A stretch of DNA of 26,760 bases from an uncultured Eggerthellaceae bacterium. GTDB lineage: Bacteria; Actinomycetota; Coriobacteriia; Coriobacteriales; Eggerthellaceae. A model generated the notes under the pieces. It searched no databases. It was not told where the DNA came from and was given only the letters and a program-made list of their open reading frames with translations. A program made the translations under genes and the position numbers. Shown piece by piece: positions 10,104 through 19,539 of this stretch. The first letter of the stretch is position 1, and the number at the start of each line of letters is the position of its first letter. Where the stretch lies: the NCBI GenBank assembly GCA_910584145.1, contig CAJTXX010000024.1:1-26760 (forward strand), read 5' to 3'.

Positions 10104-13100
10104 GTGATAGCTATGGGAAGCACAGGCAGGAAGATCGATCAGGGGCGCGGCGCAGCTTTCTCGGTGCGCCGGCTGGTGTGCATGCTGTTAGCCGTGTGCC
10201 TGGTGGCGGGGCTGAACCCCGCGAGCGCGCTCGCGGCTGGGGGCGCTGGCGGCTATGGCACCGGTGTGGGAGCTACCGCAGGCGCGGGCGCAGGCCAGGG
10301 CACCACGGCGTCCACCGACGTGAACGTGGCGGTCAGGAGCTCATTCGCCGTGCGCGTTGACAATACGGAAGCCATCGTGGTGGCAGACGCGAGGAAGCTC
10401 GAGTCGGGCGAATACCAGGTGCGCGGCTCGGTGTCGGAAGGGCAGCCTCTGCGCGATGCGGCGGGCTCCTACTACGAGTACAAGTGGGTGCGCGAGGTGT
10501 GGGTCGCAGGCGAGGGCGCGGATGGCGGCGCCTGGCAAGACGATGCGGGCTACAATGCTGCGCACAGCGCTTGGCAGCGGGCCGATGTGCCTGCCGATGC
10601 TGGCACTGGAGCGGTGCAGGTGCCCGCACTCAACTTGAACGATGTGCGCGATACGCTCGATTTCGCGGGGCAGGCGCGCTACCGCTACTCCCTGGTTGCG
10701 AAGGACCGCGTGCTCGAGCGCACGTCTGACAACAGCGTGGAAGTGGTATGCAGCGCGCATTACGCCTTCGCCGAGGTGAGCACGCCGCTAGGCGTCGGTG
10801 AGCTGTACGCGCGCGGCTTGCTGCATGTGGGCGACCCGCAGCTGTACATGACTGAGCTGGGCCCAGGCTCGGCGGCGTATCAGCAGTTCCTGCGAACGGC
10901 CGAAGGGCGCGCGATCGACAGCGCATTCGATATGACCATAACCGAGCAGCAGGCGGCCAACCACGGCGAGCCGGCGTATCTGCAACCGCTCGATTCCATA
11001 GACATACCCGTGTCAGATGCGGTGCCTGCCGGCGCGGCGGTGAGCGTGTACACCGTAGCGGACGGTCGGATCGTGGTCATGACGGACTGCACCACCACTA
11101 CTGAGTCGGACGGCACGCGCTATGTGCGGGTAAAGAGCGGCGCGTATATCGGCGATGCCGCCGCTGCGCTCGTGTGCGGCGCGTTCGCCGTGGCCTATGC
11201 GCCTGCGGCAGATGAGCCTGCCGTGAATGTGACCTCTCAGGTGGCAGGTGAGGGCGGCCTGATCGACATCTTGGGCACGTATGCCTTCGCGCAGGGCACC
11301 ACGGTGCGCTACACCTTCCTGCCCACGGCAGGCTACTGCCTCGATCGGGTTGAGGTGGTGGAGGGCGATCCTGCCCAGCCCACCAGCACGCGCACCTACT
11401 ATGCGGGCAGCTCGTATCCGAACTTCGGCGCGAACTGGCTCGATTACACGGTGGCGCCTGCGAACCCGGCGCATCCCGATGACGTGACCATAACGGCGCA
11501 CTTCGCACCAGCGCATGTGGAAGACCCGGGCGCTGCCTATACCGTGACGGCCAGCGTAGGCTCAGGCGAGGGCGCTGTGCAGATCGTGGGCGGCTCTGGC
11601 ATACCCGGTGCGCAAGGCGCACAGCTCATCACCGTGAAGGCGGGCAGCGCTGTCACCATCCGGTTCATCCCGGGGCAGACGAGCGTGCTCGACTACGTGG
11701 AGGTGACCACCGGCACGGGAGAGGGTGCGATAGTGGAGCGCCCGCAGGTGATGGGAGATGCGCTCACCTTGCCAGCGGTGACCGCCAACATGAGCGTAGT
11801 GGCGCATTTCAAGGAAGGCACGCCGGTGGTCTATCCCGATGCGCATATAGGTTACACACCAACGGAGGGCGGCGAATTCGGCGACGGCAGCCCCACGAGC
11901 GCACCGTATGGCTCGGCTGTAACGGTGCAGGTGGTGCCCGATGCGGGCTTCCGCACCGAGGCCGTGTGGTTCGTTCTTGCGAGCGACCCGAACGGGCCGA
12001 AGTATCCGCTGCGTTACAGCGGCAGCGGCACAAGCTGGATCATCGATCAGGTGGTGGGCGATATCCTAGTGTCGGCCTCGTTCGCGAGCACAGCGATGCA
12101 GGTGCGCGTTGAGGCCGAGGCGGGTGGTAGCGTGCGCGCGTCGTATGTGGACGCCGCGGGCAGCGCGGTGGGCGCTCTCGATGTGAGCGCTGGTGCGCCG
12201 TCGGGTGGCATCATCGCCGATCTGGCATCAGATTCGGATGTGCAGTTGACCGTGGTGCCCGATGCCGGCAAGCTCGCGCAGGTGAGCGTTGTGGCGAAGG
12301 ACGGCACGAAGACGGTCGTGCCCATCGTGGGCACAGCGGCGAGCGTGACGAACAGCATGCTGACCGATCCGCAGTTCAGCCATATCGCAGTGGAGTTCCG
12401 CGATATGGTGCCCGAGACGCTATCGGTGGGCCTGTCTATGCCCGACCTGGGCGTGAAAGTGCTGCGCACCGACGTGGGAGGCGCGGGTGAGATAGCGCCC
12501 GGCACCACGAAGATCGACGATATAGACTCCGAAGATGGCCTCAGCCTGCGCGTTGAACTGCTCGATGGCTATAAGGATCTCGTCGTGGATGTGGTGGATG
12601 CCACGGGAGCCGTGATCCATACGGCAACTGTCGGCGCGGACGGTGCGGTGCGCATCGCACCCGAGTTCCTGGGCGCGGCGAACACCGTGCGCATCACGTG
12701 CACGCCCGAGGCGCCGGCTCCGCCCGAGCACGACGCTATAGAGGTCATCGCTACCACTGACGGCAACGGCACCATAACCACCGACGATAAGACCAGCTTC
12801 GCAGCTGATGAGGAGTTGACCGATATAGCGTACGAGATAGGCGCGCATGAGGGCTATGCGCTCGATCACATCGCGCTGTCGGGCAGCGGCGCTGGCGTTG
12901 AGCCGCGCACCTTTGCTGGCACGGCGGCGGGTGATGGGTGGACGTTCACGCTGACGGCTGCTCTTATCGGCGCCGGCTACGACCGCGTGCATGCGGTGTT
13001 CAAAGCGGCGCCTCAGCCCGGCGTGCAGTACTGGGTGGAGCCTGTGGTGGTGGATGCTGCTGGCCAGCCGGTGAGCGGCGAGGCGGCGCATGGCACGGTA

Positions 13101-16100
13101 TCGCCGGCCGAGCGCTTCCAAGTAACAGCCGGCGGCATGGCGACCTTCACGTTCGTGCCCGAGGCTGGCTATGTGGCCGAGGTGGCCGTGGACAGCACGG
13201 CAGGCCCGTGGACGAAGGCTCCTACCGGTAGCTTCACCGTGGGTATGGGCGGCGGCATAACCGCTGACACCACCGTGTACGTGCGGTTCGTCGAGAACGG
13301 CGATACGCCACAGCCGACATATCACACCATTCAAGCGAGCGTGTACAACGACAAGGGCGGCAGCATCTCGCCTGCTGGCACGCTGCCGGTGCCCGATGGC
13401 GCAACGCAGGCATTCTCGTTCGCAGCTGACACTGGTTGGCAGTTGCTCTATGTGCTGGTCGATGCTGGCACGCCGAACGAAGCCACCTATCCGGCTGAGT
13501 CGCTCGCATCTACGAACGGGCAGTTCATCCTGACGGATATAACCGCCGACCACACCGTGCAAGCCGTGTTCGGCGAAGATGGCGCGGTAGAAGATGTGGT
13601 GGTGTGGCAGGTTTCCGGCGGCGAGCATGGCACCGTGTCGCCGGCGGGCAGCGTGCAGGTGCTCGTGTCGGAGGGCGGCCGCGACGTGCAGATAACGCCT
13701 GACGAGGGGTACGTGATCGATACGGTGTACATCGACGGCAAGCCTATCGTGCTCGCCACGCACCCCGCGTTCACGGGGACGAGCTTCGGCGGCACGTTCC
13801 GCCTGCCGGCAGTGGCTGGGGGCGGCGGCACCTTCCATGTCACGTTCGCCCCGCGTCCGGCTGAGGTCGCGTTGCATGTGAACGTGAACGGCACGGGCGG
13901 CAAGGCATCGCCTCCGGGCGACTCGGTCGCTCACCTGGGAGCGCAGCAGACCGTTACGTTCGCACCGGATGCAGGCTTCCGGCTCGAGTACGCGCGGTTC
14001 GTCAACGAGAAGGGCGAGGTGCTCGCGAACGGCGATTTCACCCAGGCAGCCATCGCGGGCGGGCTCTCCTACACCTTCACCGTGAAGGGTGAGACGTGGA
14101 TAGAATGCGCGTTCGTCGAAGACGGGGGCGAGGTGCCGCCAGGCCCAGACGATACGATAACCATAACCGCTGTCAGCGTGGGTGCTGGCAAGATCAACCC
14201 CTATGGCGAGCAGACGCTTCGTCCTGGGCAGGAGAACAGCAAGATAACCTTCACGCTCACCCCCGATGCGGGTGCGAAGCTAGTGCAGCTGACCGTGGGC
14301 GGGCGCGACGTGACGGCCGAGGTGCGCGATGGTCGCTACACGCTGCTCGCGAAGGATGCGCACGATGGCGACGAGGTGCGTGCGGTGTTCGAGAAGAACC
14401 CGGTGGTGCGCGGCAAGATAGAGCTGACCAGCGGCCCCGGCGGCAAGATATCGCCCGCGGGCACGGTAGAGCCTGCGGTGGGCACGACGCTGCCGGTCAG
14501 CTTCCTGCCCGAGGCGGGCATGGTGACCGAGTCGGTGCAGTTGACGTACATGAACGCTGATGGCTCCACGTGGACGAAGACCATCAAAGGCTCCATGAAC
14601 TACTACAACGTAGCGGTGACGGCCGACCTGGTGGGGGTGCATGTGACCTTCAAGGAGGCAGGGCCGAACGTACCCGTTGTGAGAACGGCGACGGTGAAGG
14701 CGAGCTTCGCGCCGGGTAGCCAGGATATGGGCGGCATATCGCCTACGGCCGGCACGGTGGTGAGCGTGGTTCAGGGCGGCAGCGCACTGTTCAACTTCCA
14801 GCCGAAACCGGGCTATCGCGTGAAGAGCGCGACGCTGAACGGGGGCGCGAACCTGGTGCAGGTGGGCGCGACACATCTGTATGTGCGCTATGCCGAGCTG
14901 CTGCGGGTAGGGGCCGACAAGGCCACCGCCGATCTGGAGGTGACATTCGAGAAGATACCAGCCAACCCCGACTACGTGAACATCATCGTCGATGTCAACA
15001 CGAGCGTGGAAAGCGGCCAGCGCAGCGGCATAGAGGTGGGTGCTGGTGGTACAGTGTCGCCGAAGAATATCCGCGTGCCGTTCGGCAGCAGCGAGGTGTA
15101 CCAGTTCTACGTGTTCCCTGACGAGGGGTATAAGCTGGCGTCCATAACGGCGTCGGTCGATGGCGGGGCGCCGGTGGACCTCGACTACTCGACCAACAGC
15201 CATCAAGGCGCGGTGAACGACGTGTCGGCGATACTGGCCGGTTCGGGTGCGGTGCATGGCCCGGGCGGCGGGGCTGATGGCGGCGATGCGGGTGCGCCTG
15301 CGACCGGTGGCGCGCGCTACTATCTGTTCCAGTTGCAGAACATCACCGGCAACGTGAACGTGAAGGTCGATTTCATAACCTATGCCGATGCCGAGGAAGA
15401 CGATGCTATCAACGGTGGCGGCAAACGCGTGCAGCTGACCGTGGGGTCGAGCGAGGGCGGCTTCATATCGCCTTCGGGCACCATGACCCTGCCCGAGGGG
15501 TGCACCTATCCATTCCTGATCGAGCCGGATTCGGCGGCGTGGGAGCCGGTCGCGGTGGTCATCACCTATGCTGATGGCACGAAGAAGATCATCGAAGATG
15601 TGGAGCCGGGCCGCATGCCCATCACCATAACGGGCGACATGACGAGCATCTATGTGTCGTTCGAGCAGGTGGGCACTCCGGTGGAGATGATCGACGTGAC
15701 GGCGTCGAGCACGGGACCGGGCAGCATATCACCCGCCGGCAGCTTCCAGGTGAAGAAGGGCGAGACGCAAGGGTTCACGTTCAAGTTCGACACCAAGTAC
15801 ACCTATATCAAGAGCCTCATCGTCGAGCGCGCCGATGGTTCGCGGCAAGACCTCGCGGCTGACGGATGGATATGGAAGTTCGACACGTCGTACTACGAAT
15901 ACGGGATCGATTCAGCCCTGCGGGTGAGCGTCGAGTTCGCCGAGGGTGACGAAGAGAACCCCATGTGGGAAGAGACGCGCTATGTGAAGGTGGTTGCGGG
16001 CACCACCACTGAGGGCGCGGCCGGCGGCGCCGGCGGCACCATCGAGCCCGCGGGCGAGATGTGGATGGTGGCGGGCACGGGCTCGCAGCTGTTCTGCTTC

Positions 16101-17000
16101 AAGCCGAAGCGCGGTTACGTGGTCGATTCTGTGAGCATCGTGGAGGGTTCGGGCGCCGACGCGAAGGTGCGCATGTTGAGCGCCGAGGAGATAGCGAACC
16201 GCGAGGTGCTGCTGAACGGGATCGATGCCGATACCACCATCATGGCGAACTTCGTCGCGGCGTTCTATTACGTGGATATCACCTCTACCGACGGCGGCAA
16301 GTTCAATGTCGAGGGCACGGGTATCGGGGTGCGGCAGGGCCAGCGGCTGGGGCTGTATGCCCAGGCCGAGAGCGCGCACGAGCTAGCGAGCATCTCTACC
16401 GGCGGCCTTGTCGTGCACGACAAGGAGGCGGTGGATGACGAGGGGCAGATCGACCGCGTCGAGTCGCTCGGCGGGAGCGCCGGGGCGACGGGCGAGCTGC
16501 ATACGTTCGCGGTGGCTGGTTCAGGCAGCGTGCACGGCGTGTTCAGGGCGGCGATGTCGGGGCCTGACGACCCGAACAAACCCGGCACACCAGCGGAGAA
16601 ATGCACGGTGAAGGTGTCTTCGTCGGGGCACGGCGAGGTGAACCCGGCAGGCACCATGAGCATCGCCAAGGGCAGCACGCTGACGTTGGAGCTGAAGCCT
16701 GCGCTCGGTTATTTCCCGGCGTCGGTCACTTTGAAGAACGCCCAGGGTCAGACCGATATCGCGAACGCTGCGCGCACCTTCACCATGAAGGTGCAGGAAG
16801 ATTGCGAGCTGGTGGCGAACTTCTCAGCGGTGGCGGCGCCGGGCACATCGAACCCGGTGAACCGAGCGGTGCATACGTTGCAGAGCCTCGCGCAGACCGG
16901 CGACAACGCCATGGTGGGCATGCTGGCGCTGGCAGCGCTCGCCTGCGCTGGAGCAGGCCTGATGCTGGTGACCCGCCGCCGCAAACAGGACGAGGAGTAG
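10104..17000 (+). CDS. Giant sortase-anchored surface protein with about 19 divergent InlB-type repeats
   Basis: This gene encodes 2298 residues. The start is GTG at 10104 or ATG at 10113; AAGAGGGA lies 3 or 12 bases before them, so the choice is open. A signal peptide ends near residue 45 (SALA-AGG). An N-terminal region of unknown fold (about 50-370) follows. Then come about 19 copies of a repeat whose core reads G-G-x-I/V-S-P-A-G and whose body contains F-x-P-D-x-G-Y and ends x-V-x-F; this is the divergent InlB B-repeat type. The C-terminus has LAQTGD, a hydrophobic segment and a basic RRRKQDEE tail, the layout for sortase linkage to the wall. LAxTG is the form used by class E sortases in Actinobacteria; no sortase gene is in the window. 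The frame is intact. The role is probably adhesion or a wall-spanning stalk, inferred from the repeats. Confidence 0.85.
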   Translation: MIAMGSTGRKIDQGRGAAFSVRRLVCMLLAVCLVAGLNPASALAAGGAGGYGTGVGATAGAGAGQGTTASTDVNVAVRSSFAVRVDNTEAIVVADARKLESGEYQVRGSVSEGQPLRDAAGSYYEYKWVREVWVAGEGADGGAWQDDAGYNAAHSAWQRADVPADAGTGAVQVPALNLNDVRDTLDFAGQARYRYSLVAKDRVLERTSDNSVEVVCSAHYAFAEVSTPLGVGELYARGLLHVGDPQLYMTELGPGSAAYQQFLRTAEGRAIDSAFDMTITEQQAANHGEPAYLQPLDSIDIPVSDAVPAGAAVSVYTVADGRIVVMTDCTTTTESDGTRYVRVKSGAYIGDAAAALVCGAFAVAYAPAADEPAVNVTSQVAGEGGLIDILGTYAFAQGTTVRYTFLPTAGYCLDRVEVVEGDPAQPTSTRTYYAGSSYPNFGANWLDYTVAPANPAHPDDVTITAHFAPAHVEDPGAAYTVTASVGSGEGAVQIVGGSGIPGAQGAQLITVKAGSAVTIRFIPGQTSVLDYVEVTTGTGEGAIVERPQVMGDALTLPAVTANMSVVAHFKEGTPVVYPDAHIGYTPTEGGEFGDGSPTSAPYGSAVTVQVVPDAGFRTEAVWFVLASDPNGPKYPLRYSGSGTSWIIDQVVGDILVSASFASTAMQVRVEAEAGGSVRASYVDAAGSAVGALDVSAGAPSGGIIADLASDSDVQLTVVPDAGKLAQVSVVAKDGTKTVVPIVGTAASVTNSMLTDPQFSHIAVEFRDMVPETLSVGLSMPDLGVKVLRTDVGGAGEIAPGTTKIDDIDSEDGLSLRVELLDGYKDLVVDVVDATGAVIHTATVGADGAVRIAPEFLGAANTVRITCTPEAPAPPEHDAIEVIATTDGNGTITTDDKTSFAADEELTDIAYEIGAHEGYALDHIALSGSGAGVEPRTFAGTAAGDGWTFTLTAALIGAGYDRVHAVFKAAPQPGVQYWVEPVVVDAAGQPVSGEAAHGTVSPAERFQVTAGGMATFTFVPEAGYVAEVAVDSTAGPWTKAPTGSFTVGMGGGITADTTVYVRFVENGDTPQPTYHTIQASVYNDKGGSISPAGTLPVPDGATQAFSFAADTGWQLLYVLVDAGTPNEATYPAESLASTNGQFILTDITADHTVQAVFGEDGAVEDVVVWQVSGGEHGTVSPAGSVQVLVSEGGRDVQITPDEGYVIDTVYIDGKPIVLATHPAFTGTSFGGTFRLPAVAGGGGTFHVTFAPRPAEVALHVNVNGTGGKASPPGDSVAHLGAQQTVTFAPDAGFRLEYARFVNEKGEVLANGDFTQAAIAGGLSYTFTVKGETWIECAFVEDGGEVPPGPDDTITITAVSVGAGKINPYGEQTLRPGQENSKITFTLTPDAGAKLVQLTVGGRDVTAEVRDGRYTLLAKDAHDGDEVRAVFEKNPVVRGKIELTSGPGGKISPAGTVEPAVGTTLPVSFLPEAGMVTESVQLTYMNADGSTWTKTIKGSMNYYNVAVTADLVGVHVTFKEAGPNVPVVRTATVKASFAPGSQDMGGISPTAGTVVSVVQGGSALFNFQPKPGYRVKSATLNGGANLVQVGATHLYVRYAELLRVGADKATADLEVTFEKIPANPDYVNIIVDVNTSVESGQRSGIEVGAGGTVSPKNIRVPFGSSEVYQFYVFPDEGYKLASITASVDGGAPVDLDYSTNSHQGAVNDVSAILAGSGAVHGPGGGADGGDAGAPATGGARYYLFQLQNITGNVNVKVDFITYADAEEDDAINGGGKRVQLTVGSSEGGFISPSGTMTLPEGCTYPFLIEPDSAAWEPVAVVITYADGTKKIIEDVEPGRMPITITGDMTSIYVSFEQVGTPVEMIDVTASSTGPGSISPAGSFQVKKGETQGFTFKFDTKYTYIKSLIVERADGSRQDLAADGWIWKFDTSYYEYGIDSALRVSVEFAEGDEENPMWEETRYVKVVAGTTTEGAAGGAGGTIEPAGEMWMVAGTGSQLFCFKPKRGYVVDSVSIVEGSGADAKVRMLSAEEIANREVLLNGIDADTTIMANFVAAFYYVDITSTDGGKFNVEGTGIGVRQGQRLGLYAQAESAHELASISTGGLVVHDKEAVDDEGQIDRVESLGGSAGATGELHTFAVAGSGSVHGVFRAAMSGPDDPNKPGTPAEKCTVKVSSSGHGEVNPAGTMSIAKGSTLTLELKPALGYFPASVTLKNAQGQTDIANAARTFTMKVQEDCELVANFSAVAAPGTSNPVNRAVHTLQSLAQTGDNAMVGMLALAALACAGAGLMLVTRRRKQDEE

Positions 17001-17020
17001 GTCATTCGGTAACCCCAGAA

Positions 17021-17050
17021 GGCCGGGGTGGCTGCCGGCCACCCTTGGCC
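17021..17050 (+). terminator. GC-rich hairpin after the giant repeat protein
   Basis: GGGTGGC (17026-17032) pairs with GCCACCC (17038-17044) around a 5-base loop, flanked by GGCC on both sides. No T-run follows, and the next gene starts 64 bases later, so this may only reduce read-through into it. Confidence 0.35.
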
Positions 17051-17107
17051 ATACCTGCGCAGATGTGGCCCCTTCCGAAAGAGCAGGAGAGGAGAGAGAA
17101 GAGGAGG

Positions 17108-18592
17108 ATGAAAGAAACGACGAGAAGGCGCCTGCGTGCGGTATCCGCAGCCGTATGCGCCCTATCGCTCGCCGCGAGCATGGCGTTGCCGCTGGTAGCA
17201 GTGGCCCAGAGCGCCGACCCAGAAGAGGCCGCACAGCTACCCATGAGCGACGTGCCAGCCGCCACGGCAGGGGATGCAACTGTGAGCGCCGAACAGCAAC
17301 CAGCTGAGGAAGCGATCACCACAGAGAGCGAAGGTGCTGGATTCGTGGAAAACGATCCATGGGCGTTCGATGCCAGCACCGCAGATGATGATTGCCTGAT
17401 CGCATCCGCCCACGCTGATGAATCGGTTGACCCTGATGCTTCTGATGATGTCCCATCGGTTGTTACGCCTGGGGAGAGCTCCTAGCAGATTGACGAGCCG
17501 TCCGATTCGCGTGATATCTCCGAGGTCCGTATCAGCCTGCTTGTTGATACCCCTGCTGGTTGCACGAGCTCTTCTCCGCCTTCGGCTCATGTTTATTTCC
17601 CGAGTGGTTTGAGTTTCGAGGAGGCAAAGCAGCAGGGAGTTCTTTCTTCTAGCGGCGAAAATCTTTTCTACTGTTTAGGGACGGATAAGGTGCTTGCTAT
17701 CGGAGATCCATATCCGGCGTTTCCTGAGTTCACTTTTCAAGGTTGGATCGATTTGGGCACGGGCAATCGGGTGACCGCCAGCACTCCGCTCGATGCGCTC
17801 CCTGATGATGCATCCAGGGTTTTGGCGACAAGTTGGAAGAAAAACGGCTCAAATGTCTCTTTCTATGATTCCTATGCAAGTCGATTGTATGCCAATCTCT
17901 ATACGAAGAATGCTATCGAGGGAACATTGACAGGGAGCGAAGTGCCCGCTGGTGCCTCATTAATGGCTGCTATTGGTTACACGCTCAAAGAGAGGGATGC
18001 GCTCTATAAAGAATTTGGGGCAGAAGGCGCCGGTGTGAAGAGGGAAGCTTTCTGCGTAAACGATGTACGCCTTTTCGCGAACGGCAAGCAGGTTCACGAT
18101 GGCTTCGGGTCGATGAAGATCGATTTCGAATCTTCGGAGTTCACGGATGATGTTACGGTGCGAATTTGGCATAAGCATCAAGATGGCAGTGTTACACACC
18201 AAGATATGACACCGAAGAATAAGATCGTCTCTATCACTGTGACGGACCTCTCGATATTCGGCGTAGGGGTCTTGGGTAAGAAAACCGACACCCCGCCGAC
18301 TGACGACAAGCCGCAGCAGCCTGGAGCGACGCAGCCGCCTGTGGAAGACCAGAAGCCCGGCGGAGGCACGGACGACAAGAAAGACGAAGGCGGCAAGAAG
18401 GACGACGGCACCCAGAAAGGCATCAACGACAAGCAGGACAAGAAGGGCGCTGACAAGGGTCTCGCCAAGACCGGCGACGATATCCGCTACGCGCTCGGCG
18501 GCACGATGGCGCTGCTGACCTGCGCGCTCTTCTCCGGCGGCATCGCCCTGCTGATGGGTAATCGCAAGAAGCCGATCCACCGCCGCTGCTAA
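17108..18592 (+). pseudogene. Sortase-type surface protein interrupted by one in-frame TAG
   Basis: The ATG at 17108 opens a signal peptide (MKETTRRRLRAVSAAV start, cleavage near VAVAQS-AD) and an acidic stretch, then meets TAG at 17483-17485 (codon 126). The same frame then runs open for 368 more codons to 18592, with no shift needed. The downstream part has a beta-rich domain, a segment DGSVTHQDM...ITVTDLSIFGVGV of the kind that often closes Gram-positive surface-protein domains, a Lys/Asp/Gly linker and a sorting signal LAKTGDD, a hydrophobic segment and a short basic tail. If read through it would be 494 residues. Base composition becomes AT-richer from about the TAG to 18290, as if two pieces were joined near that point. 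It could be a plain nonsense mutation or a leaky stop. The last gene of the plus-strand cluster. Confidence 0.7.
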
Positions 18593-18784
18593 CGAAGAGC
18601 CGTCCGACTGCGGCTGTCAGCTGCGGCCACGGGGTGCTGTGCGCCAACAGGTTGCTTACGCCGACGATGCGAGATAGGGGCGGCGGCCCCCGCAGGCCCC
18701 GAGCCCGACTGAAGGGATGCATCGGTCAACTGGCGCGCTGAAGGCGGATGCACTGCCCGTAGGCGCCGACCCCGGCCGAGGTGG

Positions 18785-18890
18785 CGCATCGACGGCTATG
18801 CCGCGCAGACACACAGCCCTTCGACTGCCTGCGCATATGCCCGATCGACCAAGGACGCATCGATGTCTATGCCGCGCAGGCGCGCAGCCC
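18785..18890. repeat. Imperfect 35-bp direct repeat in a 307-base gap
   Basis: The units at 18785-18819 and 18856-18890 agree at about 30 of 35 positions (shared core CTATGCCGCGCAG). They lie between the end of the surface cluster and a strong terminator. No gene was recognised in 18593-18899. Confidence 0.5.
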
Positions 18891-18899
18891 CCTCACCGC

Positions 18900-18940
18900 A
18901 AGGAGCCGCAATGCGAGTTGCGGCTCCTTCTCTTCCCCCC
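18900..18940 (+). terminator. Strong rho-independent-type terminator
   Basis: A perfect 12-bp stem (AAGGAGCCGCAA at 18900-18911 with its complement at 18918-18929) closes a 6-base loop and is followed by TTCTCTTCC. It lies 308 bases after the stop of the broken sortase-type gene and is the only convincing terminator for the plus-strand cluster. Confidence 0.7.
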
Positions 18941-19027
18941 GTTGGCCTCTCTCCAGCAAGCGGCTTTTCGCTAAAAGCAAAGATGCATTTGATGGAGCAC
19001 CTACAACGCGGCCGATCAGCTTGGCGA

Positions 19028-19168
19028 AGTAAAAAATGCGCGATGTGCGACAAAATAAGCTTGGTTTGGAGCGAAATACCCTGAAAACGTCCTTTTGCGT
19101 GGGAGATTTGTCACACTTCGGCCATTTTTTACTAGGATTTGTCACACATCTCGATGTTTTTGTTTTCC
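19028..19168. repeat. Intergenic palindromic element, copy 1
   Basis: A left arm at 19028-19056 (AGTAAAAAATGCGCGATGTG, then CGACAAAAT) is followed after about 49 bases by two tandem right arms at 19106-19133 and 19137-19166, each built on ATTTGTCACAC and ending in a T-run. The left arm can pair with either right arm. Copy 2 at 21531-21667 has the same order of parts and a similar interior (GGTTT-G-GCGAAA). The stem-plus-T-run layout could end transcription. Confidence 0.75.
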
Positions 19169-19245
19169 GGCGAAAACCCACCGTGCGCTGAAGGCATTGA
19201 GGGCGCAGGCGCCGAAGGGATGCTCCGATACCGAAGGAAGGTACC

Positions 19246-19273
19246 GAAGAGATGCCCCAAATGGCATCTCTTC
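19246..19273. other. Perfect 11-bp hairpin in intergenic DNA
   Basis: GAAGAGATGCC (19246-19256) pairs with GGCATCTCTTC (19263-19273) around CCAAAT. No T-run follows. The function is unknown. The rest of 19169-19539 shows no gene I can support. Confidence 0.4.
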
Positions 19274-19539
19274 AGCGGATGGTCCACTGAGTGAAGCCGA
19301 CCAGCAAAGGTCCTCATCCGGAACGTCTCAAGCGCATAGCTGCGCCCTTTTGCTTCCTGTTCCTTTTCGAGCAAGCGGTATTATCAACTGAGCAGAGGAT
19401 GCCGATACGGGGATCCTATCTGTGATGAGCGACCAAGGAATCGAGCATCAGCCGAGTTGCAGCAAACTTTCGTTGCTGAGAAGAATGATCAACCTTAGAT
19501 GCTTTACCTCATTGCGGTCGGCTGCGAGAGGGGCTATTG

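Noticed and set aside
12420..13934. 504-residue minus-strand frame, and a similar 514-residue one at 19921-21465
   Set aside because: Both are antisense to strong repeat-protein genes, rich in Arg/His and without recognisable domains or ribosome binding sites; they arise from GC-rich codon bias.
19332..19355. GCGCA-TAGC-TGCGC hairpin followed by CCTTTT as a terminator
   Set aside because: Only 5 bp of stem and no gene before it.
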